From Folioceros fuciformis (taxonomy: Eukaryota > Anthocerotophyta > Anthocerotopsida > Anthocerotales): 47,549 bases of DNA. Both the position numbers and the translations under genes were made by a program. Each line of letters opens with the position of its first letter. Position 1 is the first letter of the stretch. A model generated the notes under the pieces. That model worked only from the letters and a program-made list of their open reading frames with translations. It was not told the DNA's origin and ran no database searches. Shown here piece by piece: positions 11,399-22,038 of this stretch. Where the stretch lies: assembly GCA_049999805.1 (NCBI GenBank), contig JBNGIO010006183.1, positions 1-47,549 on the forward strand, read 5' to 3'.

Positions 11399-11667
11399 GC
11401 TAAAAATTCCACACTAAGGCATATGGAATCAAGCAAGCTAAGAGCACTTTTTGGGTGAATTGTATGAAGTAGAGGCGTAAGAAGGAAGTAAGAATTTCAC
11501 AATTGTGGAGATAGATGATCACAAAATCATCTTACATTTAGAGTGGAGGAGATCCAATGAAGTACACCTTCATTGAGAGCACCTTATAGATGGTGATAAG
11601 GTGTATTGCTCAAACTTAAGCAACAACTATCCAACCTATTAGCCAAAGGATAGATAAGACTTTGTTA

Positions 11668-12045
11668 GTCTCCTTTTGGTGTTCCCTTCTTGTTCACATG
11701 CAAAAAGAATGGAGGACTAAAATTATGTTTGGATTACAGAGTTTTGAATCAAATTATGATCAAGAATGTATATCCTTTGCCAAGAATGGATATATTGGAC
11801 AAAATGAAGGGTGCCAAATATTTCACCAAGCTTGATGGTAGAGTACTATTAAATCAAGATTGCAGATGGGCAAGAATAGAAAATAGCATATAGAACAAGG
11901 TGTGGATCTTTTAAGTTCCTTATCATGCCTTTCAAACATACTAATGTACTTGCCAAATTTCATACTTTAATATGGTGGACAAATGTGTTGTCATCTATTT
12001 AGATGATATTTTGATATGTAGTCATATCTTGGAGGAAAGTGGCAA
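11668..12045 (+). pseudogene. Reverse transcriptase fragments of the Ty3/gypsy element
   Basis: From about 11670 the frame gives PFGVPFLF, KKNGGLKLCLDYRVLN, IKNVYPLPRMD and GAKYFTKLD. These match the finger and palm start of gypsy reverse transcriptase. After a frameshift, AYRTRCGSFKFLIMPFKHTN appears at about 11886-11945. After another, VDKCVVIYLDDILICS appears at 11975-12022 with the YLDD catalytic motif. The residue expected after the first catalytic Asp is changed and the following LRSGYHQ stretch is lost, so the domain is dead. Confidence 0.85.
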
Positions 12046-12059
12046 CAAGGGCAACTTTG

Positions 12060-12375
12060 TGAGCTTCCCAAAAAGCTAATCGGTTGTATGTGATTGAGGT
12101 AACAAATAAACTGAAGTTGATCGCTTGTGTACAACTAGGTTAGCAAATGAACTAAATATGGTTGGCCTGAAGCTGGTCGGCGGTGTATGACTGAGGCAAT
12201 TAATAAACTGAAGGTGGTTGGTTGTATGTGACTCAAGCAACAAATAAATTGAAGCTGGTCAGCTATGAATGATTGAGGCAATAAATAAATTGAAGCTGGT
12301 CAGCTATGATTGATTGAGGCAACAAATAAACTGAAGTTGGTCGGCTGGGTTTAACTAAGGCAACAAATAAATTGA
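12060..12375 (+). repeat. Tandem minisatellite, ~41-bp unit
   Basis: A unit containing AGGCAACAAATAAACTGAAG and then TTGGTCGGCT repeats with starts near 12097, about 12141, 12194, 12236, 12276, 12317 and 12358. The last four spacings are 40-42 bases, while earlier units are longer and more diverged. It begins exactly where the reverse transcriptase similarity stops, so it may mark the breakpoint of the truncation. Confidence 0.8.
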
Positions 12376-13019
12376 ACTCCAGTAGGTGCAGTACTTGTGG
12401 TAGGTTTGCTAGCTTGTTGTCCTCTTAGATTAATGTTCAAGTGGTCTTGGCCTAAAATTGGGATGACTACTCCCATCCATAGTGTGGTGAAGGAGCAAGA
12501 CATGACTGCCCTTGCTCCCCTTTGCTGAGTGATTGGTCCTGGTATGCCTATTGCAACATTTAGGATGGCATGCTGAAGGTCACACCCCACCCATGAGGCA
12601 GGTGTATCCAGACCTAAGAATTGAAAGTGTTCCGAGTATGTAGGACATCGGGACTAAAGAGTCCCAACGTGTTGTGCTCTGTTGAGACAGCCGGCTAGCT
12701 TGCAATGGCTAGGCAATCAGCCATACATGCATGATGTGGGGGCTCATAACCCTTCTTCTTATCCTCGTAGCAAGAGACCAATGATGAAGTCCCTAATGGC
12801 TAGGGAAGTGTGGTGACAATCGGGACAATGCTGTTGTTGATGAAATTCACTATCAATGTGCTTAGCTAAGTAGTGAGTGCCACCACTGAGGCCTTCGATG
12901 TTGGTCTCTCATCGGCATCGGTTGCACTCTTAGCCTTTGCCTTTTTCATTTGCTACTGGCTCTTAGAGACGTCACCAAATTCAAATGAGTTGACAACCGT
13001 AGCTATATTAGCTGAGCCT

Positions 13020-13925
13020 CCTGTTTGCTTACACTACTCTGAGTGCTTTCAAAAGCACACTCTCACCACATGCTACATTTTGTGGCAATGGGAGCAGTAA
13101 AGTCCCTCCGTGGGACACTTACATGCTAGAGATATATGCTTCGAAGCTCCACACCAATTACACACCACGTTCAAAGAGGCTATTTCTCTAGCCTTAGCAA
13201 CAAGCTTGGCTAGTCCAAACTTAATTGTTCTCGAGCTCCTAATGGCAACGAATGTCCTCATTCCATGTAAAGAGAATATGCTTTGGTACTGATGGATGAA
13301 TTTGGAGCTCTATAATGCATACACAGAGACGACAATTTCCTTCTCGTCTACCTCCTCGTAGACGTGGTCTAGCATATAAGCATCACCATACTTGTCCACC
13401 AACAATATGAGGAGTTGGTTGTAAAATATTGCATTCACCTCCATGACAACCAAAACCTTCCTAGTAGCTTCAGCATTTATGAGCATGCCTATCCCCTCTC
13501 ATAGCCTTTGCATCGTCCAGAAGGCCATTTGAAATATCTTCCCCTTCATCCTCAAAATTTGTGAGTTATAGATCATCTTAGTTTTGAGCAGGAATGCCCT
13601 CTTCAAAATTAGTAGGAATGCATCCACCCAATTGGCATACTTTGGGGTCTAAGTGTACTCTTGGATTCCTTAAGTGACATTTGTCTTTTTAGTTAAAGTA
13701 AGTGCCACCACCGTGAAGGTGGTGATGTGAGCATGATACCTCCTACAACTTCAGTTTGAGGCGCTTCTATGGCTACTACGAGCTTACCATTGTAGGCTAG
13801 CTACAGGGCATTTTGGAAAGCTAGGTTGAGGGTGGCCACCGAGGAAAGGAGCTTTGCTTAATGGAGCTCAAATAGATCCAAGGCTTTGTCTGCCATGTAG
13901 TTAGACATCTGGCCAAACATGTAAT
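13020..13925 (-). pseudogene. Gag-like relic with two zinc knuckles, minus strand
   Basis: Reading from 13925 down, long open pieces interrupted by single stops give ADKALDLFELH, SSVATLNLAFQNAL, INAEATRKVLVVMEVNAIFYN and YGDAYMLDHVYEEVDEKEIV. Then comes a first knuckle CNWCGASKHISLAC (about 13125-13166) and a second, CSHCHKM-stop-HVVRVC (about 13050-13098), which keeps the CX2CX4HX4C spacing across a stop. Two knuckles at the end of a Met/Val/Leu-rich helical domain suggest a retroelement gag, but the capsid part is not a family I recognise. Positions 12350-12590 on the same strand also carry protein-like sequence (GCDLQHAILNVAIGIPGP) that could be a downstream part. Confidence 0.5.
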
Positions 13926-13929
13926 GGTG

Positions 13930-14590
13930 ATTGTAGCTAGCCCCATGCTTGAGCAGTATTCGATTTATGAAGCCTTATATAAAAAACCTAAAACCTTATA
14001 TAAATCTTGCAAGGATTGCATGCCATGCATGACTACAAAGATGCCTCACTTATGTGATATCCCTCTCTTCATGGTGTCCAAGTCTCTTGACAAATCTGCA
14101 AACCCTGGCCTTGGTTGGAACACCACACAAAGAGGGATTGCTGAGAATGGTTGAGATTACTACACTCCTATTCTAGATTGGGATTGAGTGCCCTTGTCCT
14201 TAAAGAGGGTTGCTACGGCATTGTCCAAGGACAAGCCTACTACATCTTAGACACAAAATCACTTTGCATAGATTCAGCAGTAATGTCCATCAAGGGGGAC
14301 CATGTGGTTGTAGATCTCATAGCCGATGGTGGAGTCCCTGGCCTGCTAACGGTCTGCAAGTTTTCTCCTAACCACTATTGACATCTAGTTGTCCAATTTT
14401 TCCTTGCTTGTGCACGGTCAAGGGTAACCCTATTTGGAATGGCCCTTGTTTTGAGCCTATACCATGGGCTTGTGTCCCTCTCCTTATGGTGCATCAGCTA
14501 AGCAACATGCTTAGCAGAAAGCTAGTTCTTCAAATAGGTTTGAGGAAATTGAACAAATCAAGCGTAAAAATCAGATCCAACTAACGGGTG
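13930..14590. other. Repeat-derived stretch, no gene recognised
   Basis: The plus-strand frames at 13924-14154, 14151-14381 and 14378-14584 abut or overlap by a few bases but show no domain I recognise. Position between two retroelement relics suggests this is also transposon-derived. Confidence 0.35.
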
Positions 14591-15190
14591 TCATGACTCA
14601 AGGGTTGCATGCTCCTTTAGCAAGCTCCCTTGCATGCTCCTTGAGTAAAATTTGTCACTTTCACCTCTTTTAGAAAAAAGAGTCATATTGTTCAATGATA
14701 ACCAATGTAATGAATACTCATCTAGGAGTCTCTTTGGATATCTCCCATTGAATTGAGCTCCCATCCAACTTCGCCATGTATTGTGGTACAACTCCCCCTC
14801 TTTAGGGAAATCCTTAATTTCTTGCAATCCTTGACTATGTTATACTAGGATACTATACTTCTTCATGTTCATATCCTCTTTCTCTTTGCATGGCATGAAG
14901 GCTTTTAGCATTAGTACATAAAAACATTGTGTGCAAAAAATCCACTCGGACAATTGTAGCTTTATGCCACTTCTTCAATGCACTTCAAAATTGTAAATAG
15001 GCTTCCATACATTGGTCTCAACTTCAAAGAAAAATCTTGGGGTAGTGTGAAATGCTTCAATTTCACCCAAATCTTATCCCCAACATTGAAAACAATTTCT
15101 CTCCTGCGCCTATGAGCATAGTTCTTTTGACATGCATGAGCCTTGACTAAACTCTCTTTAGCAATTTCATGCCTACCCTTCAAGTACTCA
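14591..15190 (-). mobile_element. Ty3/gypsy integrase C-terminal end plus LTR-like tail, minus strand
   Basis: On the minus strand 15183-14962 reads KESLVKAHACQKNYAHRRRR, then EIVFNVGDKIWVKLKHFTLP and LKLRPMYGSLFTILKCIEEV. This is the GPY/F-type C-terminal domain of gypsy integrases (here PMYGSLF replaces the usual P-x-Y-x-GPF). After VAYKLQLSEW the frame breaks into FHNVFMY-like sequence and stops. Further downstream, at about 14600-14630, the minus strand carries GCTTGCTAAAGGAGCATGCA, which also occurs in the LTR-like leader at about 9581-9601 (plus). The two relics therefore probably belong to one family in opposite orientation. Confidence 0.75.
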
Positions 15191-16660
15191 ATGAATTAGC
15201 ATGGACCTCCATTCGTAATGTCGTAAACTTTAGCATTTAGCATGGATACCAAATCCATCAACATTTAGCATGAATAACATATCCAGTGCTGAATTTTCAC
15301 TCATTTCAAAAGTACTACATCCTAAAGAGCTTTGTTATATATGTAGTGACAACAAAACTTTACAATATCAAGATGATCATCCCAATCTCTCCTATCAATA
15401 TGCATGTAATGCCTTACGTATTATTCTTGGATTCGATTGACTTACTCAATTAACCCATCAATATCTAGATGATATGCGGCAATACTTATATACAATTCTA
15501 CATTCAAACTTTTCATCAAGTCTTACAAGAATTCTCTTAGGAATCTTGGATTCCTTTAAGTCTGCTAATTAGAAATAGGGTTTTTAGTAAGTAGGAGCAT
15601 TCAAACTTTTCATCAAGTCTTACAAGAATTCTCTTATGAATCTTGGATTCCTTTAAGTCTACTAATTAGAAATAGGGTTTTTAGTAAGTAGGAGCGCTCC
15701 GTGCAGCAAAGTAAGTAACCCAACTGGATGTGCTTGTAGGGTACCAAGGACAACTGATAGGACATAAAGGGCTCTAGTTCTAAGGGCCTCTCTCCACACC
15801 TAGCAACTATACTTAAATATTTGAGGCCTCTTCTTCTCCTTCCTTACTTCTATCCTTATGCTTGTCCCTATCCCCATTTCCATCCCTACCTTGTCAAAAT
15901 CAACATGACCATAGGGCAATGACAGGATGGTTTGTACACTTTCTCTTGCTAATTGTTTACATTGTGTTGTATGGTTTACCGTGTCCTTGCCCTTCGCCTT
16001 CCTTTTGCAACATTATGACCATGGACTAAAATGGGTGAGCATATGCTTTGCCTTAGTTAATAAACCCACAATCTTCTTGAGTTAATACCAACTTTAAACT
16101 TATGCAAATATGTTATCTTGGCTGTAGACCAAAATTTGACTGCTACTGCTCTCATACCCACCCATTGCTGCTGCTCTCATACCCACCCATTGCCCTTTAA
16201 CCTTCTTGACAAGTGCCCCTCCAAAATTCATTGAACACCGAATCATTATTTAATAATTTATTGAACAATATATCATGGAATTCCCTTTCTCCTTTTTTTC
16301 TTACACCAAGGGCTGAATTCCTTGAATTTCCTGAATTAGTTTCTTGTGCAGTTTCTATGGTCTGGGTTATGTTGTTAGTTGGGATATGCCTCTGGAAATA
16401 CCTGTAGAAGGCAAACATCTACTAGGCGTATGCCACTGCACAAGTCAGCGATGAACTATGTCTCCTTAGGACCACACGCCCCCTACACAAACTAATAATC
16501 AGTGCTCTTAAAGGCATAAGGTTCCAAATCAGTGATGATGTTACTTGCTCGCCTTCCCGCACTTGTGATGTTGTGGCTAGGAACTCATGGTGGGATTGGT
16601 GCGACAGGACACCTTCAGTTGCTGACACTGTACTCCTTCCTTGATCCTTCAAGTTTAGTA
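15191..16660. other. AT-rich repeat-derived stretch without genes
   Basis: Apart from the 97-bp tandem duplication listed separately, no coding similarity is seen. A 19-base motif (GCTGCTCTCATACCCACCC) is duplicated at about 16146-16189. Confidence 0.45.
15502..15695 (+). repeat. 97-bp tandem duplication
   Basis: Two copies, 15502-15598 and 15599-15695, start ATTCAAACTTTTCATCAAG and end GTAAGTAGGAGC. They differ at only a few positions (for example TTAGGAATC versus TTATGAATC), so the duplication is recent compared with the decayed transposon sequence around it. Confidence 0.9.
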
Positions 16661-17167
16661 GCCATGGTGCAGTATCACATGGTGTACATAAAGCAGAATG
16701 CATAGTTAGCCATGGTGCAATATCACATGGTGTACATAAAGCAGAATGCATAGTTCGTTGAGTCATCAAAACACAAGGCTGCTAGACTGACTCCAAAGCA
16801 CAATCCATAAATGGAGATTATAGTCATCAAAACACAAGGTTGCTAGACTGACTCCAAAGCACAATCCATAAATGGAGATTATAGTCATCAAAACACAAGG
16901 CTGCTAGACTGACTCCAAAGCAAAATCCATAAATGGAGATTATAGTCATCAAAACACAAGGCTGCTAGACAAACTCCAAAGCACAATCCATAAATGGAGA
17001 TTATAGTCATCAAAACACAAGGCTGCTAGACTGACTCCAAAGCACAATCTACAATCCATAAATGGAGATTAAAGCTGATGGTACGATGAGATCTAGCAAC
17101 AAAGACAGGCGTATACTGCTAGACTGACTCCAAAGCACAATCTACAATCCATAAATGGAGATTACAG
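16661..17167 (+). repeat. Nested tandem array: 48-bp pair, then 61-bp units
   Basis: A 48-bp unit beginning GCCATGGTGCA occurs twice (16661 and 16709). It is followed by a 61-bp unit beginning GTCATCAAAACACAAGG at 16762, 16823, 16884, 16945 and 17006, an exact period. The last unit gains CAATCTA and runs into a further ~95-bp block (ACTGCTAGACTGACTCC ... GATGGTACGA) that is itself repeated at about 17025-17080 and 17118-17180. Copies differ by one to three bases. There are no unique spacers between units. Confidence 0.92.
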
Positions 17168-17179
17168 CTGATGGTACGA

Positions 17180-17460
17180 CGACATCTAGCAGTATAGGCC
17201 CTCTCCTTGACTATGGCTATGAAGGCCAAGGCTTTATACGACTTCTTGCTAGTCTAGATATTCCATTGTAAAGCTTCGGACACCCCTCTCCTCCTCCCAA
17301 TACAATATATCTTACTATCTACTCTTTGTGGTTCATAAGATTCATATCTTACTATCTACTCTTTGTGGCTCCTAAGATCTTTCCTCCTGATTGCTCCTTA
17401 CATTATTGGCTGGGCATTTGTCGTCCTTCTCCTCATGTCTGATTCCATATTTATAATAAA
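17180..17460 (+). repeat. Possible LTR end of an unassigned retroelement
   Basis: The stretch continues the tandem array. It contains CCCAATACAATATATC followed by two copies of ATCTTACTATCTACTCTTTGTGG about 36 bases apart (17311 and 17347). Pyrimidine-rich ends with such polyadenylation-like motifs are common in plant LTRs. No internal domain of the matching element is present, so this is only a suggestion. Confidence 0.3.
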
Positions 17461-17483
17461 TTATAATTTTATTACAAAATAAT

Positions 17484-18691
17484 TTACCAATAAAATCGAA
17501 CATGCCAAGGATCACTAAGCGACTGAAATTGATCCGAAGATGAGAGCCGAATCAAATTTATAATCCGTAACCCTATTTGCAGAGTGCTCGCAGGAAGGGT
17601 ACCCGAAAAAGTACAAAATACACATGCAGGCAAGACGTACCACCGTGCCAGCCAAGAATTGAGCCAAGTCAGCTGAAACTGGGAATCGCACTGGATGCCT
17701 GCAGTCGGGCCTTGAGCTCGCCAGTCGTCGCACTCTCGTTCTCGGTGGTCCCACATACAGCGACTGGGAATTCGTGCTTCAGATCCCGCCTGCGCCTGTT
17801 CCGCCACACACAGTCTATTGAAGCGGTGCACTGCGCACACGCTGCTGACCTTGGGACCTTGGCGTATTTGTTGCTGCTGTCTGTTAATGGACGCCCATTG
17901 ATTATAGAAGTCGTCACCGGGATTCCTCCAGCAATTCAGGTGCGTTTCGCTGCATTTTTTGTGCCGTCTACCATCAGACCTGGATGGCAGCGATCTTCCC
18001 TGATAGTTTTGTTAAAGCGTCTCGTCTGTGGTGGAGGAATGTTTGTCACTAGCAATGGAGGTGGCTGATTTCAGATCTGAGGAGATAGTGTAAATTTGTG
18101 AGAGATATGTGCAGCTGTCTGCAGTCACCTTTACATCACCAGAATAGTGAATTTTAATTTTGTGCCCTTGGAGAAAGAGAGAGCTCCTAGGAGGCAGTTT
18201 GGGGATGCTAGTGTCGGCCTTTGGAAATTCCTCTGTACGTTTTACGAGATTTCTTCATCGTGGTCTTCTTCTGCATGGCAAAATAACAGGATTCCAGTTG
18301 TCAGAGTAATGCACTCAGCAATCAGGAATTCTTTGTCAGGTGGTTGATCCTACGTCTTTTTCTGAATATGCACTGTGTGGAAGTCGAAAACTGGCATGAA
18401 GTGTGATTACAACTCCTCAAGGTGACGATTCCTGGAGGCTGCCACAATTTGCGGACCTGTTTACAGGTGGAGTTGTCATTTTTCCCTGGAGAACACTGGG
18501 TGTAACAAATGTTACCAGTTAGCTGAGCTAACATTTATTACAACGATCTACAGGTAGGAAGGAACTTGCTGTGCAGTGCTGGCTACATGGAGTCGGTTCA
18601 CCGCGTGGGTTGAGCTCCAGGATCCTTGTATCTCAATCCTTTCCAGCAGTTTTGCCACTTGCTTGTCGGCGTGCTGTTCCTGTGATTCATT
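17484..18691 (+). promoter_or_regulatory. 5' flank of DGAT1, probably promoter and untranslated leader
   Basis: No protein similarity is visible in the 163-codon frame at 17577-18068 or in the antisense frames. The GC content rises relative to the repeats to the left, which fits a gene border. No TATA box can be chosen with confidence. An untranslated exon may lie here. Confidence 0.35.
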
Positions 18692-21600
18692 ATGGGGGCA
18701 ACTCGTGAAGGGGAGAGTGTCCGGCAGCGGCGGAAGAAGAATGTACCAGCAAATAGTGAGAATGCCTCTGCGGACGAGATTGCACAAGAAACTGGATCAC
18801 CACCCTGCGAATCTGTGGGAAATTCTTATGGGAGTGGTTCCAAAAAGTTCTCAATCAGGCCCTCGTTCCCTGCCCATAAAAGATCACGAGAGAGTCCCCT
18901 CAGTTCAGATGCTATTTTTAAACAGGTGTCATTGACAGTTGTTTTCTTCATTTTGGCGTTGCTTTCTATCAACAACTGTCAGGGACTCTTTTTCAAAGGT
19001 TTATTCTGTTAAATCATCAGCATGTTGCAGAGTCATGCAGGTTTGTTCAACCTGTGTGTGGTCATCCTTCTGGCTGTCAATTCCAGGTTGATTATTGAAA
19101 ACATGATGAAGGTACAACACCTTAAATTTTCGTATCTTCAATCTGTTACGCTGGTCTGCAGGTTATCAAAGTACTGGAACTAACGCGCTGCAGTGATTTC
19201 GCTTTGCAGTATGGAATCTTAATGCAATCTGGCTTTTGGTTCAGCTCCAAAGCATTGAGGGATTGGCCCCTGTTCATGTGTGGGTAATGACACTAAGGAT
19301 CTCAGAGTTTTATTATGACGATGAATGATATTTACACACGCTTTAACAGGCAATCCTCCTTTGACAGGTTGAGCCTCCCTGTCTTTCCATTTTTGGCTCT
19401 GATGGTTGAGAAGCTGAAAGCTCGATGTCCTCTTATTCCAGAGCAGGTATGTAGACGTCTGGTGTTGGAAGAGGATGAAATTTTCAGCAAATACATGTTT
19501 GTCAATTCAAGCCCCTAATGACAATGGGGCTGAAACTCGTAGACTCTCATTTCTGGCAGATAGTAGCTCTTGCTCATGCTGTCATAAGCTCAGGATCAAT
19601 TTTATACCCGGCATACGTGATTTACAGGTCAGTTCATTTCCTTAGGGCAACCTCTTTGTTAATTCTGAGGAGACAAAATTGCTTGTGTCTGTGGATGGAC
19701 CTCACTGGTTGAATGTGATAGTATCCATGCTTCTGGTCATTCAGGGTACAATCAGCCCTTCTCTTCTGTTTCGGGCTTGTCCTCCTTGCCATAACCACTT
19801 GGATGAAGCTAGTCTCTTATGCACATACCAACTATGATGTGCGAGCTCTAAAGTCTGATGGCTTGATGGTACGTCTCCTTGTCCGTATGTGTGAACCTCA
19901 GTCTGATTCTTGTTGAGTTCTGGATGGTTGTTGAACTCGTATTGTGCCCTTCAGTGCTGGTTTCCCTTTCTCTTTAACGTGTATTTTTTTACTGGAACGC
20001 TCTGGCCAGAAGTTATAAGCAGGTGCCCAAAATATGTTTATCATTTGCGTTGTGGAACTCATGCCCGGTTGTGCTTTGTGGTTGTTGTTCCTATGTGTGA
20101 ATTGTCTTCTTCTGTGGTTTTGCACGCAGCCAGATCTGCCAGCTGATCTGCCTCAGGTCGAGTATCCAGACAACATCAGCTTGGAAAACATAGCCTACTT
20201 CATGGTTGCACCAACGTTGTGTTACCAGGTGAGCACAACTTAGCGGAAGTGCTAACCAAGCGTAGCATACATGCTGCAAATCTTATTATCGATCAGTCTC
20301 CTTCCCGTGATTGTTGATGGTGCGGTTTACTGACGTGAGAACCAAATTTTTTTGCAGCTCAGCTATCCAAAATCAGATGAGATCCGTCCAGGTTGGGTTC
20401 TTCGCCAAACTGTGAAGCTGTTCATTTTCATGGGCCTAATGGGGTTTATAATAGAGCAGGTGAGCTGTTCTGCAGTCTACGTTTCAGGTTTTGATGGTGG
20501 CATGCAAAGTATGGTTGTGGTTGCCCGCTAATGTGGAACTGAATTAATACATTATTGCAGTACATCAATCCAACCGTCAAGAATTCTCAGCATCCTTTGA
20601 AGGGCAACTATCTCAACGCTATAGAGAGGATCCTGAAACTCTCTATTCCGACTCTTTATGTTTGGCTCTGCATGTTCTACTGCATCTTTCACCTCTGGTA
20701 AGGACGAGAATAAGAGACATTTTGGAGGTATAGTTGCATTTCACGTCAAGTTCGAGCAAACTTTTATGCAAGAGCTCGTGGTTAAGCGGGAGTCTGTCTC
20801 CAGGCTCAACATATTAGCAGAAATCACCTGGTTTGGAGATCGAGAATTCTACAAGGATTGGTGGAATGCGAAGACTGTGGAAGAGGTAATCAACGCTTGA
20901 TAGGAGGATCGTGCCCGCGTAGTCTCTTCCTTTGTTGGTGAGGGACACTGCGTGCTCTTAGGCTTGTCTCGAGCAGCCTTAGCAGCATGATGTTGATTAG
21001 CATGTTGTCTGTGGGGGCATCTTGTGGATCGTTGCGCGTATCGACTTTCAGTATTGGCGGATGTGGAATATGGTAAGACAGTTGGCGCCTGTTTACTTAA
21101 GCCGTCGTTTTCCTGCTTAAGCCGTCGTTTTCCTGCTAACATGTTTTGACCCCTAACTTATGCCTATGCTGGACGCAGCCAGTACACAGATGGATGGTTC
21201 GGCACATTTACTTCCCTTGTCTTCGACAAGGTATTCCCAGGGTACGTGCTGATAACGCGAGATCTTCCTCTTCACCCGACTTTATTGGACTCACTGTAGC
21301 CAATGGCTCTCGGCAGTCCTAGCAGATCTTGGCACACTGTGCAAGGTGCTAGGTTCGATGTCCTGATACGGGGTGCAAGTCTTTTCATTGCTTATTGTAT
21401 TCCGACTCCTATGTAAGCAGGAACTCGCGCTGGTGATTGTATTTGCGGTTTCCGGTTTATTTCATGAGGTACGAGTTGTTGATTGCTAAGTAATGTGCGA
21501 TGCGGATGCCTAATCTCTTGTTCCAGGTTAGACTAGTGCAGACTCATGAACCGAAACCTAAACTCGTTGGGTCGGTGAATCCTGACAGCTTTGTATTGGA

Positions 21601-22038
21601 ATCCCTTGCCACATGGTGAGGGGCTGGGCATTCCTTGGCATTCTACTGCAGGTATGTTTTGAGGAACTGCAAGCTGTGTCTCGTGTGCACTGAGTCTTGG
21701 TACAGCACCTGGTCTGATGGGAAGTGATGTGCTGCAGGTTCCTTTGGTGGTAATCACGAGGTATCTGCAGACGAGATTTTCAAATGACATGGTGAGCATT
21801 AGTCAGATGATGTCAATGTTGTTGAGTACTTTGAAACGGTTGGCCAGAGAGCTTGTGGCTCTGACCACCTGTGATGCGTCAACTGCAGCTTGGGAATATG
21901 GTGTTCTGGTTCTGTTTCTGTATAGTTGGGCAGCCCATGTGCGTCCTCCTGTATTACCATGACTTTGCCAATTCGCAGCAAGCGCACAACCTGACTGCAG
22001 AAAACCGAAAATTGTATGAGGGCACGGGACCTTTCTAG
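18692..22038 (+). CDS. DGAT1: Diacylglycerol O-acyltransferase 1 (DGAT1, 16 exons, 492 aa)
   Basis: Exons: 18692-18925, 19031-19111, 19210-19283, 19368-19446, 19560-19627, 19745-19868, 20130-20228, 20358-20459, 20561-20697, 20804-20885, 21052-21072, 21179-21241, 21421-21468, 21589-21651, 21738-21791, 21889-22038. All are GT-AG and in frame. The enzyme is a multispanning ER membrane-bound O-acyltransferase that transfers acyl from acyl-CoA to diacylglycerol, the committed step to triacylglycerol. Evidence includes SDAIFKQ then SHAGLFNLC, WMKLVSYAHTNYD, AYFMVAPTLCYQLSYP, GFIIEQYINP, NSQHPLKGN, FYKDWWN (about residues 348-354) and the catalytic His in SGLFHE (about His403). The N-terminus is hydrophilic and Arg/Ser-rich, as in the family. 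Length fits plant DGAT1 (about 500-520). Exon 11 has only 21 bases. The start is the first ATG of the open frame, and the C-terminal tail ends GTGPF. Confidence 0.96.

Larger units (their letters stand above)
9259..12060 (+). mobile_element. Decayed Ty3/gypsy LTR retrotransposon
   Basis: The order is typical of the group: an LTR-like leader, a primer-binding-site-like sequence, gag, a zinc knuckle, an aspartic protease remnant and reverse transcriptase fragments. The leader has a TATA-like TATAAAAGG at about 9670 and an AATAAAG near 9890. TGGTATGAGAGC at about 10038 resembles the tRNA-Met primer site TGGTATCAGAGC with one mismatch. Frameshifts and stops separate every domain after gag. Sequence beyond the YLDD motif stops matching at about 12040-12060, where a tandem array begins. 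No RNase H, integrase or matching 3' LTR is found downstream on this strand, so the element is truncated. The exact LTR ends are not certain. Confidence 0.8.

Noticed and set aside
16762-17066. CRISPR-like regular repeat spacing
   Set aside because: The 61-bp units are directly adjacent without unique spacers, and the window is plant nuclear DNA. It is a plain minisatellite.
17577-18068. 163-codon plus-strand frame before DGAT1
   Set aside because: It has no motif or family resemblance and overlaps two antisense frames of similar length, so it is probably promoter or leader sequence.
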